Numbered from the stretch's first letter, positions 19,421-31,205 are shown. The stretch is DNA of 64,000 bases from Rheinheimera lutimaris (GCF_013283795.1 NZ_JABSOD010000006.1:124001-188000); one strand, 5' to 3'. Program-made: numbers and translations. Notes: a model not told the origin generated them from the letters alone.

Positions 19421-19446
19421 GAAAAGCCGCTTTTAAGCGGCTTTTT
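19421..19446 (+). terminator. Rho-independent terminator after the long GAPDH
   Basis: GAAAAGCCGC, a TTTTAA loop, and GCGGCTTTTTC form a perfect GC-rich stem with a U-run, 15 bp after the stop. Confidence 0.9.
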
Positions 19447-19556
19447 CTTTGGCGCTAACCTGTTAGAATCCGTTTTAACAATTTCAGCGCCGGCGGCGGT
19501 TGCGTAGCTGCCGGCTTATGTTAGTCTTTTCACAGTTTCAATTAATGGATCCGATT

Positions 19557-20684
19557 ATGAAAATCAGCAGCAATTTTGACAGCGGCAATATTGAAGTATT
19601 ACAGGCCGACTCTCCGGACAACATTCAACTGGCCATCCGCAAAGACAATCAATCTGACTTTTACCAGTGGTTCCACTTTCGCTTAAGCACTGAACATGCC
19701 CAGTTGCATACGCTAACCATCACCAATGCCGGTGGTTCTGCTTACCCTGACGGCTGGAAAAATTATCAGGCTGTTGCCTCTTATGACCGGCAAACCTGGT
19801 TCCGTGTTGATACGGAATTTGATGGCAAAAACCTGACCATCAAGCATTTCCCTGAAGCCAACTCAGTGTATTTCGCTTACTTTGCGCCTTACAGCTACGA
19901 GCGCCATATGGATTTACTGCACCAGGCACAGTCTGACTACAACTGTCAGCTGGTTGAACTGGGCGAAACTTTAGATGGCCGTGATATGAGCCTGTTAATT
20001 GTTGGCGAGCCGGAAGAAGGTAAAAAGAAAATCTGGATCACCGCACGCCAGCACCCGGGTGAAAGCATGGCGGAGTGGTTAGTAGAAGGCTTACTGGACC
20101 GTCTGTTGGATGAAGATGACGGTGTGGCGCGGGCACTTTTGGACAAAGCGGTATTTTACATAGTGCCGAATATGAACCCGGACGGCTCGGTACGCGGTCA
20201 TTTACGCACCAACGCTGCCGGCATGAACTTAAACCGCGAATGGCTTAATCCGTCGCTGGAGAAAAGCCCGGAAGTGTATTTAGTGCGGCAAAAAATGCTG
20301 GAAACCGGCGTTGACTTGTTCCTTGATATGCATGGCGATGAAAACCTGCCGTATAACTTTGTCGCCGGCAGCGAAGGCGTGCCGTCATACAATGAGCGCA
20401 TTAAAACGCTGGAAAACCTGTTTAAGCAAACCCTGTTGGCGGTAACTCCGGAGTTCCAAACCGAATTTGGTTACGATTTAGACGAACCGGGCAAAGCCAA
20501 TATGACAGTTGCTACCGCCTGGGTAGGCGAGCAATTTAACTGCCTGGCGTACACGGTAGAAATGCCATTTAAAGACAACGCCAACCTGGCGGATGACGCC
20601 TATGGCTGGTCAGATATCCGTTCAATGAAGCTGGGCCAGGATATGCTGCCGGCCGTATTGGCCGTGGTTGATAAACTGCGCTGA
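19557..20684 (+). CDS. M14-family zinc carboxypeptidase
   Basis: 375 residues from the ATG at 19557 (MKISSNFDSGNIEV), the usual start for this family; the longer ORF from 19500 lacks support. An N-terminal beta domain of about 120 residues precedes the peptidase domain. Zn ligands are His166 and Glu169 (ARQHPGESMAEW) and His259 (LDMHGDE), and the catalytic Glu is Glu335 (TVEMPFKD). These features place it with cytosolic-carboxypeptidase-like M14 enzymes that trim C-terminal residues. There is no signal peptide. A YfeW-like gene follows after 9 bp. Confidence 0.9.
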   Translation: MKISSNFDSGNIEVLQADSPDNIQLAIRKDNQSDFYQWFHFRLSTEHAQLHTLTITNAGGSAYPDGWKNYQAVASYDRQTWFRVDTEFDGKNLTIKHFPEANSVYFAYFAPYSYERHMDLLHQAQSDYNCQLVELGETLDGRDMSLLIVGEPEEGKKKIWITARQHPGESMAEWLVEGLLDRLLDEDDGVARALLDKAVFYIVPNMNPDGSVRGHLRTNAAGMNLNREWLNPSLEKSPEVYLVRQKMLETGVDLFLDMHGDENLPYNFVAGSEGVPSYNERIKTLENLFKQTLLAVTPEFQTEFGYDLDEPGKANMTVATAWVGEQFNCLAYTVEMPFKDNANLADDAYGWSDIRSMKLGQDMLPAVLAVVDKLR

Positions 20685-20693
20685 GAGCTGTAG

Positions 20694-22358
20694 ATGCCAA
20701 CACCTGTTAAAGCCTTGCTGGTAGCGTCGGTATTACTGACGCTAAGCAGCTGCGCCGCGCTACAACATTGGTTGGCAGTTTCCCCCGTGCCTGTGGCACG
20801 CCAGGGGGAGGCTCAGCAGCTGGCGCTGCAAAGCGGCACAGCGGTGGGGCAACTGGATGTGCGCTGGCCGGAGACTAACAGTAAGCGGGCTTTGGTGAAT
20901 AACCGGCGCAGTTTTACCGCCTATCGTCAGCAGGGACAGTTGTTGGTTGATTTGGGCAGCACGCAATCTTTTACCTTAAGTATTAATGGTACTGTGCTGC
21001 CGATATCTGCGCCGGCAGCGCTTGGTCGCTACCTGACGCTGGATATCAGCAAGGTAACGCGTGACGGCATTAATCAACTGGAATTGCTTGATATTCAGCC
21101 GCTTGGCGCACAGCTGCGTATTGTGGTGCCTTATCCGCAGCTGATACAAGGTACGGTAGAAGATGCCGGGATGTCTGCCGGCATTTTGTCACAGTTGGAC
21201 GAGTTAATCAGCCGGGAAGTGGCGCAGGGTTTCCCGGGCGCCGTGTTGCTGATTGCCAAAGACGGCAAGATTGTTAAACACAGCGCCTACGGCTATGCCA
21301 GCCGTTATGACACTACCGGTAAAGCGTTGGCACAACCCGAGCCGATGCAACTTGATACCTTGTTTGATCTGGCGTCTAACAGCAAAATGTATGCGACTAA
21401 CTACGCCATTATGCAGTTGGTACAGCGCGGGCAATTGGATATTAATCTGCCGCTGCAACATTATTTGCCGGAGTATCAGGGCGATGGCCGCGAGCAGCGG
21501 CTGGTAAGGGATTTATTGCAGCACAATGCCGGTTACGAGCCCGAGGTGCATTTTCATAAACCGGATAACCACCTTGGCGCGGCGTTTTACTCTACCGACC
21601 GTGCCCGCAGTATGCAATTGATTGCCACACAGGTGCCGTTTGTGCGCGAGCGCGGCGGTAAGGCGGTATACAGTGATATCGACTATATGTTGCTGGGGTT
21701 GCTAATTGAGCGCATCAGCGGTATGGCGCAAGATGACTATCTGGAGCAGCAACTGTACCGGCCAATGGGGCTTAACCACACCCTGTTTAATCCGCTGCGC
21801 AAAGGCATCGCGGTAACACAAATTGCCGCTACCGAGTTAAACGGCAACAGCCGCGGTGGTCGGGTGCAGTTTCCGGCCGATCAGGGCGGGGTAGTACGCG
21901 GTACCGTGCACGACGAAAAAGCCCGCTATGCCTTTGATGGTGTAGCAGGCCATGCCGGTTTATTTTCTACCGCCTTTGAAACCGCCAGCCTTGCTATGCT
22001 GGCACTGCACGGCGGTTATGACTTAACCCCCGTATTCAGCCAGGGCATTATTCAGCAGTTTGTCCGGCCGTCGGTAAGCGACCATACCGTGGGCCTGGGC
22101 TGGCGCACGGCGGTGCAGGGCGAGCTAAACTGGCACTTTGGCCCTTATGCCAGTGCTTATGCTTTTGGCCATACCGGTTGGACCGGAACCGCTACGCTGA
22201 TTGATCCGTATTACGGTTTAATCGTGGTATTGCTGACCAATAAAAAGCACAGTCCGATTTTGGCAGAAGGTGAAGACAGTTATTATTTTGCCGGCGACCG
22301 GTTTGAAACTGGTATGTATGGCAGCATCATGAGTAAAATATACCAGGCAATGCAGTAG
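20694..22358 (+). CDS. YfeW-like serine hydrolase (penicillin-binding protein 4* / class C beta-lactamase fold), lipoprotein
   Basis: 554 residues with a lipoprotein signal (LLTLSSCAALQ). After an N-terminal beta domain of about 150 residues comes a beta-lactamase-fold domain with the SxxK nucleophile motif SNSK near residue 228, YSD as the YxN equivalent, and HTGWTG as the KTG equivalent. The long insert between motifs and VAGHAGLFSTA match E. coli YfeW, a D-alanyl-D-alanine carboxypeptidase-like protein. A role in peptidoglycan trimming is inferred. It lies 9 bp downstream of the M14 peptidase. Confidence 0.82.
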   Translation: MPTPVKALLVASVLLTLSSCAALQHWLAVSPVPVARQGEAQQLALQSGTAVGQLDVRWPETNSKRALVNNRRSFTAYRQQGQLLVDLGSTQSFTLSINGTVLPISAPAALGRYLTLDISKVTRDGINQLELLDIQPLGAQLRIVVPYPQLIQGTVEDAGMSAGILSQLDELISREVAQGFPGAVLLIAKDGKIVKHSAYGYASRYDTTGKALAQPEPMQLDTLFDLASNSKMYATNYAIMQLVQRGQLDINLPLQHYLPEYQGDGREQRLVRDLLQHNAGYEPEVHFHKPDNHLGAAFYSTDRARSMQLIATQVPFVRERGGKAVYSDIDYMLLGLLIERISGMAQDDYLEQQLYRPMGLNHTLFNPLRKGIAVTQIAATELNGNSRGGRVQFPADQGGVVRGTVHDEKARYAFDGVAGHAGLFSTAFETASLAMLALHGGYDLTPVFSQGIIQQFVRPSVSDHTVGLGWRTAVQGELNWHFGPYASAYAFGHTGWTGTATLIDPYYGLIVVLLTNKKHSPILAEGEDSYYFAGDRFETGMYGSIMSKIYQAMQ

Positions 22359-22394
22359 GCGGGCGCAAGCCGCCGCAATTTAGATTGGAGTACC

Positions 22395-22724
22395 ATGGCT
22401 ATTATTTCCTGTCCGTTTTGCGGACAAAGAATTTCTGACAAAAGCCCGCAATGCAGCGGCTGTAACCAAGACTTAAGCAATCTGTCGGCAGAAAAACTGG
22501 AGTCGCTGGCCCGCGATAAGCGTCTGAGCAAATCACAAAGCCTGATGAACCATGGCATGTTGTCTATGCTGTTGTTTTTAGGCGGCTTTGGCTCCATATA
22601 CTGGTTTTCACCAGCTCAGGGCAGCTTGCAGCAAATAGCCTTTATGGGGCTGAGCGCAGTGGGTTTTTGCTGGTATATTATTACCCGCATCCGCATTATG
22701 TTGTTGAAAAAAGGGCGCAAATAA
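22395..22724 (+). CDS. Zinc-ribbon membrane protein, unknown function
   Basis: 109 residues. An N-terminal four-cysteine zinc ribbon (CPFCGQRI...CSGC, residues 7-26) is followed by a charged helix and two membrane segments (about 55-72 and 80-98). TTGGAGT precedes the ATG. Its stop abuts the yeaC start (TAAATG), so the two are translationally coupled. Confidence 0.7.
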   Translation: MAIISCPFCGQRISDKSPQCSGCNQDLSNLSAEKLESLARDKRLSKSQSLMNHGMLSMLLFLGGFGSIYWFSPAQGSLQQIAFMGLSAVGFCWYIITRIRIMLLKKGRK

Positions 22725-23006
22725 ATGGCGTTTAATGCCTTGGTGCAGGCAATGACACCTGACACTTATGAAAAACTGGCAGAAGCTGTGGCCACCGGCC
22801 GTTGGGCGGACGGTAATGCCATGACAGAAGCACAACGGGCGCACAGTTTGCAGTTGGTGATGGCCTATCAGGCGCAGGTATTAAAGTCAGATGAACTCTT
22901 TACCATTGGTGCCGATGGCCAAATGATACAAAAATCCAAAGCCGAACTAAAAAAACAATTCGAAACTCAGCCGTCCATTGCAAGGTTCTCGCACGATGAT
23001 CTTTAA
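22725..23006 (+). CDS. yeaC: YeaC-family (DUF1315) protein
   Basis: 93 residues with the DUF1315 pattern (MTPDTYEKLAEAVATGRWADG, TEAQRAHSLQLVMAYQAQVL). The function is unknown. In E. coli it lies beside msrB and gapA, both of which are nearby here. The last 11 bases overlap the start of the DUF349 gene. Confidence 0.88.
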   Translation: MAFNALVQAMTPDTYEKLAEAVATGRWADGNAMTEAQRAHSLQLVMAYQAQVLKSDELFTIGADGQMIQKSKAELKKQFETQPSIARFSHDDL

Positions 23007-25707
23007 ACGTTTTTTCAAACCGAAATGGCAACATCCTGATGCCGCTGTGCGTCAACTGGCTATAGCCGAACTGAACAGCAATGATCAGGCACAAAAATCT
23101 GTACTGCATGAGCTGGCATTTAATGATGGCGCCGAAGCTGTGCGCAAAGCGGCACTGCTGAAATTGAACGACTTTTCACTATGGTGGCAGGCGAGTAAAC
23201 AAGACAGCGCCGTACGTCTGCAGCAGCTGGCTGAGCAAACACTGATTACCCAACTGGTGCAAAATCAGGTAGAGCTTAAGCTGAAACAGCAATTTATTGC
23301 TCAGTGTAACCGCAGCAGTATTCTGGAGCAGTTAGCACAAACCGAAACCGATGCCGGCATTAAATTCAGCTTATTGCAGCGCTTAAACAAAACCGAATTG
23401 CATATTAAAGCGCTGCAGGACCCGGTATTACAGTTAGCGCAGAAACAGCAATTGCTGGCGCAGATTGATGATGAAAAACTGCTGGAAAAATTAGCCAAAC
23501 AGCTCGACGGTGAACTACTGGCCGGCGTTCAGCACAAACTGGCACAGCTACAGGAACAAAAACAAAAACCACAGCTGCTGCGAAAACAGCTTACGCTGTT
23601 GCTGGCCAAACTAAACGCTGCCCGCGAGCGGGTTGATGTGGCGCAGTTACCGGCGCAATTGGCAGAATATCAAACGCAGTGGCAGGCCTTAGCGGCAGAT
23701 CTGCACTGTTTGGGCTCTGAAGCGGCAGAGTTCAGCGCCAGGTACGACAAAATCGTCGGCCAAATTAATCAGTGGTTAGCACCGCGTTTAGACGAGTTAA
23801 GCAGACAACAAGCCGAACAGGCCGCAGCCACTGCCAAAGCAGAAATACAGTCGGCGTTACAGCAACGTATCGACAGCTTAGAGCAGGCATTGCAGCAAGC
23901 CTTATTATCTACCGATATCAGTGCGGCGCAGCAATTGGAGCAGCAGCTTAACAGTCTGGCCGATGAGCTTGGCGCAGCTGATGTACCGGCTAAAGCAGTG
24001 CTGCACAAGCGTATTGCGCAATTGCAGCAGCAACTAACCCGCTTACCTGAGCTGGCAGAGCAACTAACCGGTTTAACCCGCATAGTGGCAGACTGGGCGG
24101 CGCAGCCGTTGCCGGACACTGCTGAAGCCTATGCCATCACCTCAGAGCAGGTACAGCAATGGCAACAGCAGTGGCGTCAGCTGAGCAAAGCGATGATGAT
24201 AGCCGTGCCGGCCAGTTTACTGCAGGCGAAAAATGCCCTGGCACAGCAGTGGCAGCAGGCAGAAAAAGGCTTTAATCAACAGGCAGAAAAAACACAACGC
24301 CAGTGCCGTAGCAAGTTAGCGCAATACCGGCGGTTATATGCTGCCGGTAAGTACAAAGTATTATTCGGTTTATTTAAAGGCATTGAGCAGGATTATCAGC
24401 AGCTGACTGCGGCACAGCAGGCACAGTTGAGTAAAGACTACGACTTTGCCCGCGATAAAATGGCTGAGCTGGCCGATTGGCAGGAATATATTGCCACACC
24501 GCGTAAGCAGCAGTTACTGCAGCAAATGCAGCAATTAAGCACTGAGTTGGCAGAAAGCCAGATGCGCCAACGCGCTGACGAAGTTAAACAGGCCCGAGCG
24601 CAGTGGAACAGTTTGGGTAAAGCCGACCCTGCGTTAGAGGCAGAACTTAATACCGCCTTTGACGTTGCTTGTGAACAGGCATTTGCGCCGTGCCGTGCCT
24701 ACTTTGCCGCTCAGGATGCGCTGCGCGCTGAACATGTGCTGCAACGTCAGCAGATCATCGCGCAAGTACAGCAGTTTGCCCTGAGCCAGCCGGATGCCAA
24801 AGCACTGGATACCGGCCTGCAACAGCTAAAGCAAGCCTGGCAGCAAGCCGGTGCCGTTGATAAACAGCAGTTTGCGGCGCTGAACGAGCAATTTAATCAG
24901 GCGCTTATGCCACTGCGGGCACAGTTAACTGCGCTGCAGCAGCAAGCGGCCGCCGCCAAGCAACAATTAATTGAGCAGGCCAGCGCGGCGCTTAATCTGG
25001 CAGAGCCGAACCAAACCGCCAAGGTGCTGAAGGAATGTCAGCAGCAATGGAAAACCGCCGGCAATGCGGCCCGCAAACAGGATCAAGCGCTGTGGCAGCA
25101 ATTTCGTGCGCTGTGTGACGGCTTTTTTAATGCCCGCTCTGAGCAGTTTGAACAGCAAAAACAAGCTGAACAAACCCAGCTGAAACAGCTTGAGGCAGAA
25201 CTGGCCGCATTAACAGCAGCGTTGGATGCAGCAGACGAACCTGATGCGCTGGCTCAGGTACAGCAGCAATTGCAGACGCTGCAGGCTGATGGTGGCGCTG
25301 CGCAACAGGCAGTGCGCCGCTTGCAGGATAAACTGCAACAGAAACAGCAAACATGGCAGCAACACCAGCAGCAACGCGAATTTGCCCGCATGTTTGACGT
25401 GCTTGCATCTGCGGATGTCAGCGCCGGGCAATTACCGGCCGGCTACAGAGAATGTTTTAACAATCAGCAGGAACAGCAATTTAACCGCGCGCAACTTACC
25501 CTGGCGTTAGAGCTGATAGCCGATATGCGATCACCGGCAGCTGAGCAAAGCGCACGCCAACAAGTACAGTTGCTGTTGTTATCGGATAAACATAATCAGG
25601 GCAGTGCGCTGGATAAACACAGCCTGTTAAAACGCTGGTTGCAGTTTGGCGCGGTAACGCAAGCGGAATTGCCGTTGCTGGCGCGGGTTAAAGCAATATT
25701 TGTTTGA
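22996..25707 (+). CDS. Large glutamine-rich DUF349 protein
   Basis: 903 residues from the ATG at 22996 (MIFKRFFKPKWQHPD); a TTG 18 bp upstream is an alternative. It contains repeated DUF349 helical modules, each with conserved Trp-containing helices (QWQALAADL, QAWQQAG, QQWKTAG), in a protein almost wholly predicted as coiled coil and very rich in Gln and Ala. An N-terminal HEAT-like segment (DAAVRQLAIAEL) resembles that of related proteins. No signal peptide or membrane segment. DUF349 proteins have no firm function in bacteria. It overlaps yeaC by 11 bp. Confidence 0.85.
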   Translation: MIFKRFFKPKWQHPDAAVRQLAIAELNSNDQAQKSVLHELAFNDGAEAVRKAALLKLNDFSLWWQASKQDSAVRLQQLAEQTLITQLVQNQVELKLKQQFIAQCNRSSILEQLAQTETDAGIKFSLLQRLNKTELHIKALQDPVLQLAQKQQLLAQIDDEKLLEKLAKQLDGELLAGVQHKLAQLQEQKQKPQLLRKQLTLLLAKLNAARERVDVAQLPAQLAEYQTQWQALAADLHCLGSEAAEFSARYDKIVGQINQWLAPRLDELSRQQAEQAAATAKAEIQSALQQRIDSLEQALQQALLSTDISAAQQLEQQLNSLADELGAADVPAKAVLHKRIAQLQQQLTRLPELAEQLTGLTRIVADWAAQPLPDTAEAYAITSEQVQQWQQQWRQLSKAMMIAVPASLLQAKNALAQQWQQAEKGFNQQAEKTQRQCRSKLAQYRRLYAAGKYKVLFGLFKGIEQDYQQLTAAQQAQLSKDYDFARDKMAELADWQEYIATPRKQQLLQQMQQLSTELAESQMRQRADEVKQARAQWNSLGKADPALEAELNTAFDVACEQAFAPCRAYFAAQDALRAEHVLQRQQIIAQVQQFALSQPDAKALDTGLQQLKQAWQQAGAVDKQQFAALNEQFNQALMPLRAQLTALQQQAAAAKQQLIEQASAALNLAEPNQTAKVLKECQQQWKTAGNAARKQDQALWQQFRALCDGFFNARSEQFEQQKQAEQTQLKQLEAELAALTAALDAADEPDALAQVQQQLQTLQADGGAAQQAVRRLQDKLQQKQQTWQQHQQQREFARMFDVLASADVSAGQLPAGYRECFNNQQEQQFNRAQLTLALELIADMRSPAAEQSARQQVQLLLLSDKHNQGSALDKHSLLKRWLQFGAVTQAELPLLARVKAIFV

Positions 25708-25722
25708 TATTCAGCTACTGTC

Positions 25723-25765
25723 TTACCCACGCTGACAGCTAAAGTTAGCCGTACAGCGTGGGTAA
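25723..25765. terminator. Long hairpin between convergent genes
   Basis: TTACCCACGCTG and CAGCGTGGGTAA form a perfect 12-bp stem that encloses a second small stem (GCTAA / TTAGC). It lies between the DUF349 gene and ansA, which converge. There is no long U-run, so it may protect 3' ends or act as a factor-dependent terminator rather than a classical one. Confidence 0.6.
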
Positions 25766-25783
25766 AGTGAGCCTCTTTAATTT

Positions 25784-26800
25784 TTAGTCAGCAGTAAGCT
25801 CTCCGCGTAAGTTTTGCTGCATCTGCTGTCGTACCTGCTCCGGGCTAAGTGGCTTACTCAGCAGGTAATGCAGCTTGGTTAGCGCCGCTTCTAATGTCAT
25901 ATCGTAACCGCTTATTACGCCGCTTTGTTGCAATGCATTGCCGGTGGCATAGCCCTGCATATTTACTGTGCCTTTAAAACACTGGGTGCAATTTACAATA
26001 ATTAAGCCACGCTCTGTGGCGTCGCGCAGTATTTGTAACAACTCCGGCCGCTGCGGTGCATTGCCGACACCAAAAGACTTAATAATTAACGCCCGTGCCG
26101 GTGCCGCTGTCATATTGCGGAACATATCGGTGTTAATACCCGGATACAGTGTTACCACACTGATAGGCTGCGGCACTACAGAAGCCAGGTTCAACGGCGC
26201 GGCCACGCTACTTTGGCTTAATTTACCGGCCAGCAAATTGATATGAATGCCGGCTTCGAGCAGTGGCGGAAAGTTCGGCGAGGCAAAGGCATTAAAACCG
26301 TTGGCGTCGGCTTTGGTAGCGCGGTTGCCACGAAACAGTTGGTTATTAAAAAACAGCGCTACTTCGGCGATAGGGTAATTCGCTGCCAGATACAAGGCGT
26401 TAAGTAAGTTCACCTGACCGTCTGAGCGCATTTGTGCCAATGGAATTTGTGAGCCGGTAATAATCACCGGCTTTTCCAGGTTTTCCAGCATAAAAGACAG
26501 CGCTGAGGCGGTATACGCCATGGTGTCAGTGCCGTGCAGCACAACAAAGCCGTCGTAGTGCTGGTATTGCTGCTGAATATCTTCAGCAATATGGCGCCAG
26601 TGCTCCGGTGTCATATCAGATGAGTCAATTACCGGGTGGTATTCATGAATATCAAATTCCGGCATTTCAGCGCGGTAGAATTCCGGCATGCGTTTTACCG
26701 TATCGGTTAAAAAGCCCGGTACCGGCACATAGCCCTGGTCGGAGTGTTGCATACCTATAGTGCCGCCGGTGTAGGCGACATAAATGCGTTTTCTGCTCAT
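25784..26800 (-). CDS. ansA: L-asparaginase I, cytoplasmic
   Basis: 338 residues from the ATG at 26800; a TTG 12 bp upstream is in frame but less likely. Hydrolyses asparagine to aspartate and ammonia. Both catalytic threonine regions are visible (YTGGTIGM near the N-terminus and LHGTDTMAYTA), with closely E. coli-like segments (SFMLENLEKPVIITGSQIPLA, GNRATKA). No signal peptide, as expected for type I. It follows sppA as in E. coli, but a terminator-like hairpin stands 18 nt before its start codon and no Shine-Dalgarno sequence is visible. Confidence 0.95.
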   Translation of the reverse strand: MSRKRIYVAYTGGTIGMQHSDQGYVPVPGFLTDTVKRMPEFYRAEMPEFDIHEYHPVIDSSDMTPEHWRHIAEDIQQQYQHYDGFVVLHGTDTMAYTASALSFMLENLEKPVIITGSQIPLAQMRSDGQVNLLNALYLAANYPIAEVALFFNNQLFRGNRATKADANGFNAFASPNFPPLLEAGIHINLLAGKLSQSSVAAPLNLASVVPQPISVVTLYPGINTDMFRNMTAAPARALIIKSFGVGNAPQRPELLQILRDATERGLIIVNCTQCFKGTVNMQGYATGNALQQSGVISGYDMTLEAALTKLHYLLSKPLSPEQVRQQMQQNLRGELTAD

Positions 26801-26817
26801 ATTGGAGTTCAAATAAA

Positions 26818-26841
26818 AATGCCCGGTAGATGCCGGGCATT
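26818..26841 (-). terminator. Terminator-like hairpin between sppA and ansA
   Basis: On the minus strand AATGCCCGG and CCGGGCATT form a 9-bp stem followed by TTTTTATTTG, a U-rich tail. The tail runs straight into the 18-nt region before the ansA start codon, so transcripts of ansA that begin upstream must pass this hairpin. Confidence 0.75.
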
Positions 26842-26888
26842 GTAATAGACTTTATTGCTGCTGTCAGTCAGCGCGCGGTGTTAACAGC

Positions 26889-28769
26889 TCAGTTAACGCT
26901 GCAGCTGACACAGTAGGAGTAAACGCCATTGGGATCGTTAAACTGGTTCAGCAGTACAAAGTCCTGTTTCAGCTGTTGGGTTAATTTGCCAAGCAGTTTT
27001 TGCTCTGCGCTGATACCGCTGTGCGGTAACCAACCCTGTGCTTTGGCTTCGCCGAGAAAGTCTTTGATCATCTGCTCGGCAGGGGTCAGCTGATGCTGCA
27101 CCACTTTTACATCGTAGTTGCTCAGGCCGGCTTTATCTGCCGCAGCTTTTATCGCATCATCAATAGTGCCGAGTTTATCGACCAGGCCCAATTCCTGCGC
27201 TTTACGTCCGGTCCAGACACGGCCCTGGGCTACACTGTCTACTTCAGCATTGGTCATATTACGGTTTTCACCTACCATGCTTAAAAACTCGGTATAACCG
27301 CGTTCGATCAGCAATTGAAACAAGTCTTTCGCTTTTGGCTCCAGGCCTTTAAACAGTGGCAATCCGGCAGATAAACCGGCCAGCTCGGTAGTGCCGACAC
27401 CGTCCACGTTCAGGCCCAGCGTAGGCATAGCTTGCTCGGCAGTGTGCAGCAAACCAAAGATGCCGATAGAGCCGGTAATGGTGGTAGGTGCTGCCCAAAT
27501 TTCATTGGCCGGCGCCGCTATCCAGTAGCCGCCGGATGCAGCAACAGCGCCCATCGAAGCAATAACCGGTTTGCCGGCTTCGCGCAGTAAGCTGATTTCC
27601 TGGCCAATCACTTCAGAGGCATAAGCACTGCCGCCAGGGCTGTCAATGCGCAGTACCACGGCTTTTACTTTGTCATCATGCCGTGCCTGGCGCAGCAGAG
27701 CAGCGGTAGTGTCGCCGCCGATAGTGCCGGCCTTGGCACTGCCATCAACAATTACACCCCGCGCCACTACTATGGCCACTTTATCGGTTAGCGGGTTATC
27801 AAACTGCTGTGCCGGGATCACTAAATCGGCGTAATCCGCAAACGTAACGTGGTTGTAGGTGTGGTCGTCATTTTCACCGACAATCGCTATCAGGTCGCGG
27901 CGAAAGGCTTCACGGGTTTTTATCTGATCAACCAGGCCGGCGTTTACCGCATACTGGCTTAAATCGCCTTCAGCAGCGGTCAGTTTTTCCAGCAGGGCAG
28001 CATAGGTTTCGTCAAAGTTATCTACCGCAAAGCCACGACGCTCAGCTACCTGCTGCTTATAATCAGCCCACAACTCATTTAACCAGGCAATGTTGGCTTC
28101 TTTGGCTGCATCTGACATGTCATTGCGCAGGAACGGCTCAACAGCAGATTTGTAGGTGCCGACACGAAACACATGGGTGTTAATCTTCAGCTTTTCCAGT
28201 GCATTTTTGTAATACATCGGGTAGCTGCCATAGCCTTCGAGGATCACGGCACCCATCGGGCTTAAACTAATCTCATCAGCGTAGCTGGCCAGGTAATACT
28301 GGTTTTGGCCATAGTAACCGCCGTAGGCCAGTACTTTTTTGCCACTGGCTTTAAAGCCTTCAATAGCGGCACCAATCAGCTGCATTTTGTCCAGCGAGCC
28401 ACGGCCCAGCATGGATAAGTCCAGCACCAGCGCCTGAATGCGGTTATCTTTGGTCGCTTTATTAATTACCGTGACAACGTCACTTACCAGTACTTCAGGA
28501 GACTCTTCCTGGCCGCCTAAGCTTTCATTAACGGCCGTGGCGATAGGGTCGGTCCAGCGTTTTTCTTCTACCAAATCACCGGTAAGATCTAATACCAGCG
28601 CGGCAGTTTGCGGTACCTGCACTTTATCTTCACCGCTGAATATCGATACAGCGATTAACGCCACTATACTGATAAACAGCAAATTGAGGATAACGGAACG
28701 AAAACCGCGGTAAACCCGCGCAATGGCACTAAATAACCGGCGAATAAGGCCGGGGCGTCTGTCTGTCAT
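26889..28769 (-). CDS. sppA: Signal peptide peptidase A, 67-kDa type
   Basis: 626 residues from the ATG at 28769, chosen because AGGA lies 7 bp upstream. Membrane-bound S49 serine protease that degrades cleaved signal peptides. One N-terminal membrane anchor (about residues 25-44) precedes two tandem S49 domains. The catalytic dyad is split as in E. coli: Lys207 in GTYKSAVEPF and Ser412 in VAASGGYW. The C-terminus is odd: it ends in YSYCVSCSVN with a CxxC pair. The order sppA-ansA is conserved with E. coli. Confidence 0.95.
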   Translation of the reverse strand: MTDRRPGLIRRLFSAIARVYRGFRSVILNLLFISIVALIAVSIFSGEDKVQVPQTAALVLDLTGDLVEEKRWTDPIATAVNESLGGQEESPEVLVSDVVTVINKATKDNRIQALVLDLSMLGRGSLDKMQLIGAAIEGFKASGKKVLAYGGYYGQNQYYLASYADEISLSPMGAVILEGYGSYPMYYKNALEKLKINTHVFRVGTYKSAVEPFLRNDMSDAAKEANIAWLNELWADYKQQVAERRGFAVDNFDETYAALLEKLTAAEGDLSQYAVNAGLVDQIKTREAFRRDLIAIVGENDDHTYNHVTFADYADLVIPAQQFDNPLTDKVAIVVARGVIVDGSAKAGTIGGDTTAALLRQARHDDKVKAVVLRIDSPGGSAYASEVIGQEISLLREAGKPVIASMGAVAASGGYWIAAPANEIWAAPTTITGSIGIFGLLHTAEQAMPTLGLNVDGVGTTELAGLSAGLPLFKGLEPKAKDLFQLLIERGYTEFLSMVGENRNMTNAEVDSVAQGRVWTGRKAQELGLVDKLGTIDDAIKAAADKAGLSNYDVKVVQHQLTPAEQMIKDFLGEAKAQGWLPHSGISAEQKLLGKLTQQLKQDFVLLNQFNDPNGVYSYCVSCSVN

Positions 28770-28915
28770 GGCTAATTCCTGTTTAAATATCACAACTTGT
28801 GCATAATGCTATGCTAACCAATTTAGCGTTAAAGGCTAAGCGGAATTTGTAAGTAAATGTGTTGCAACGGCTAAGGCTGTTTGTGCAACTTGCTATACGT
28901 TGGCAAAGCAGCTAA

Positions 28916-30973
<2,058 letters not shown>

Positions 30974-30975
30974 TC

Positions 30976-30998
30976 CAAGGCACCGCCCTGGTGCCTTG
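30976..30998 (+). terminator. First of two similar hairpins after fadH
   Basis: CAAGGCACC, a GCCCT loop, and GGTGCCTTG form a perfect stem 2 bp after the fadH stop. No long U-run follows; it probably acts together with the second hairpin at 31029. Confidence 0.6.
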
Positions 30999-31028
30999 CT
31001 CTGCACTATATTAGTGAAGCTTACCAAT

Positions 31029-31051
31029 AAAGGCACCATTTTGGTGCCTTT
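31029..31051 (+). terminator. Second hairpin after fadH
   Basis: AAAGGCACCA, a short T-rich loop, and TGGTGCCTTT repeat the arm of the hairpin at 30976, giving a tandem terminator between fadH and glgC. Confidence 0.65.
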
Positions 31052-31205
31052 GTCATGCTAAAGACATTTATGGCTTTTATCTTGTGCCGGCGCAAACTGT
31101 TATGCATATTGACTGCTGGCCTTTTCGCCATTCAGGCTGCTATTCTGGTATCAGCTTTGCAAACTGCTTATAAAACACACACAGCAAGCACAACAGGGAG
31201 TTTCT

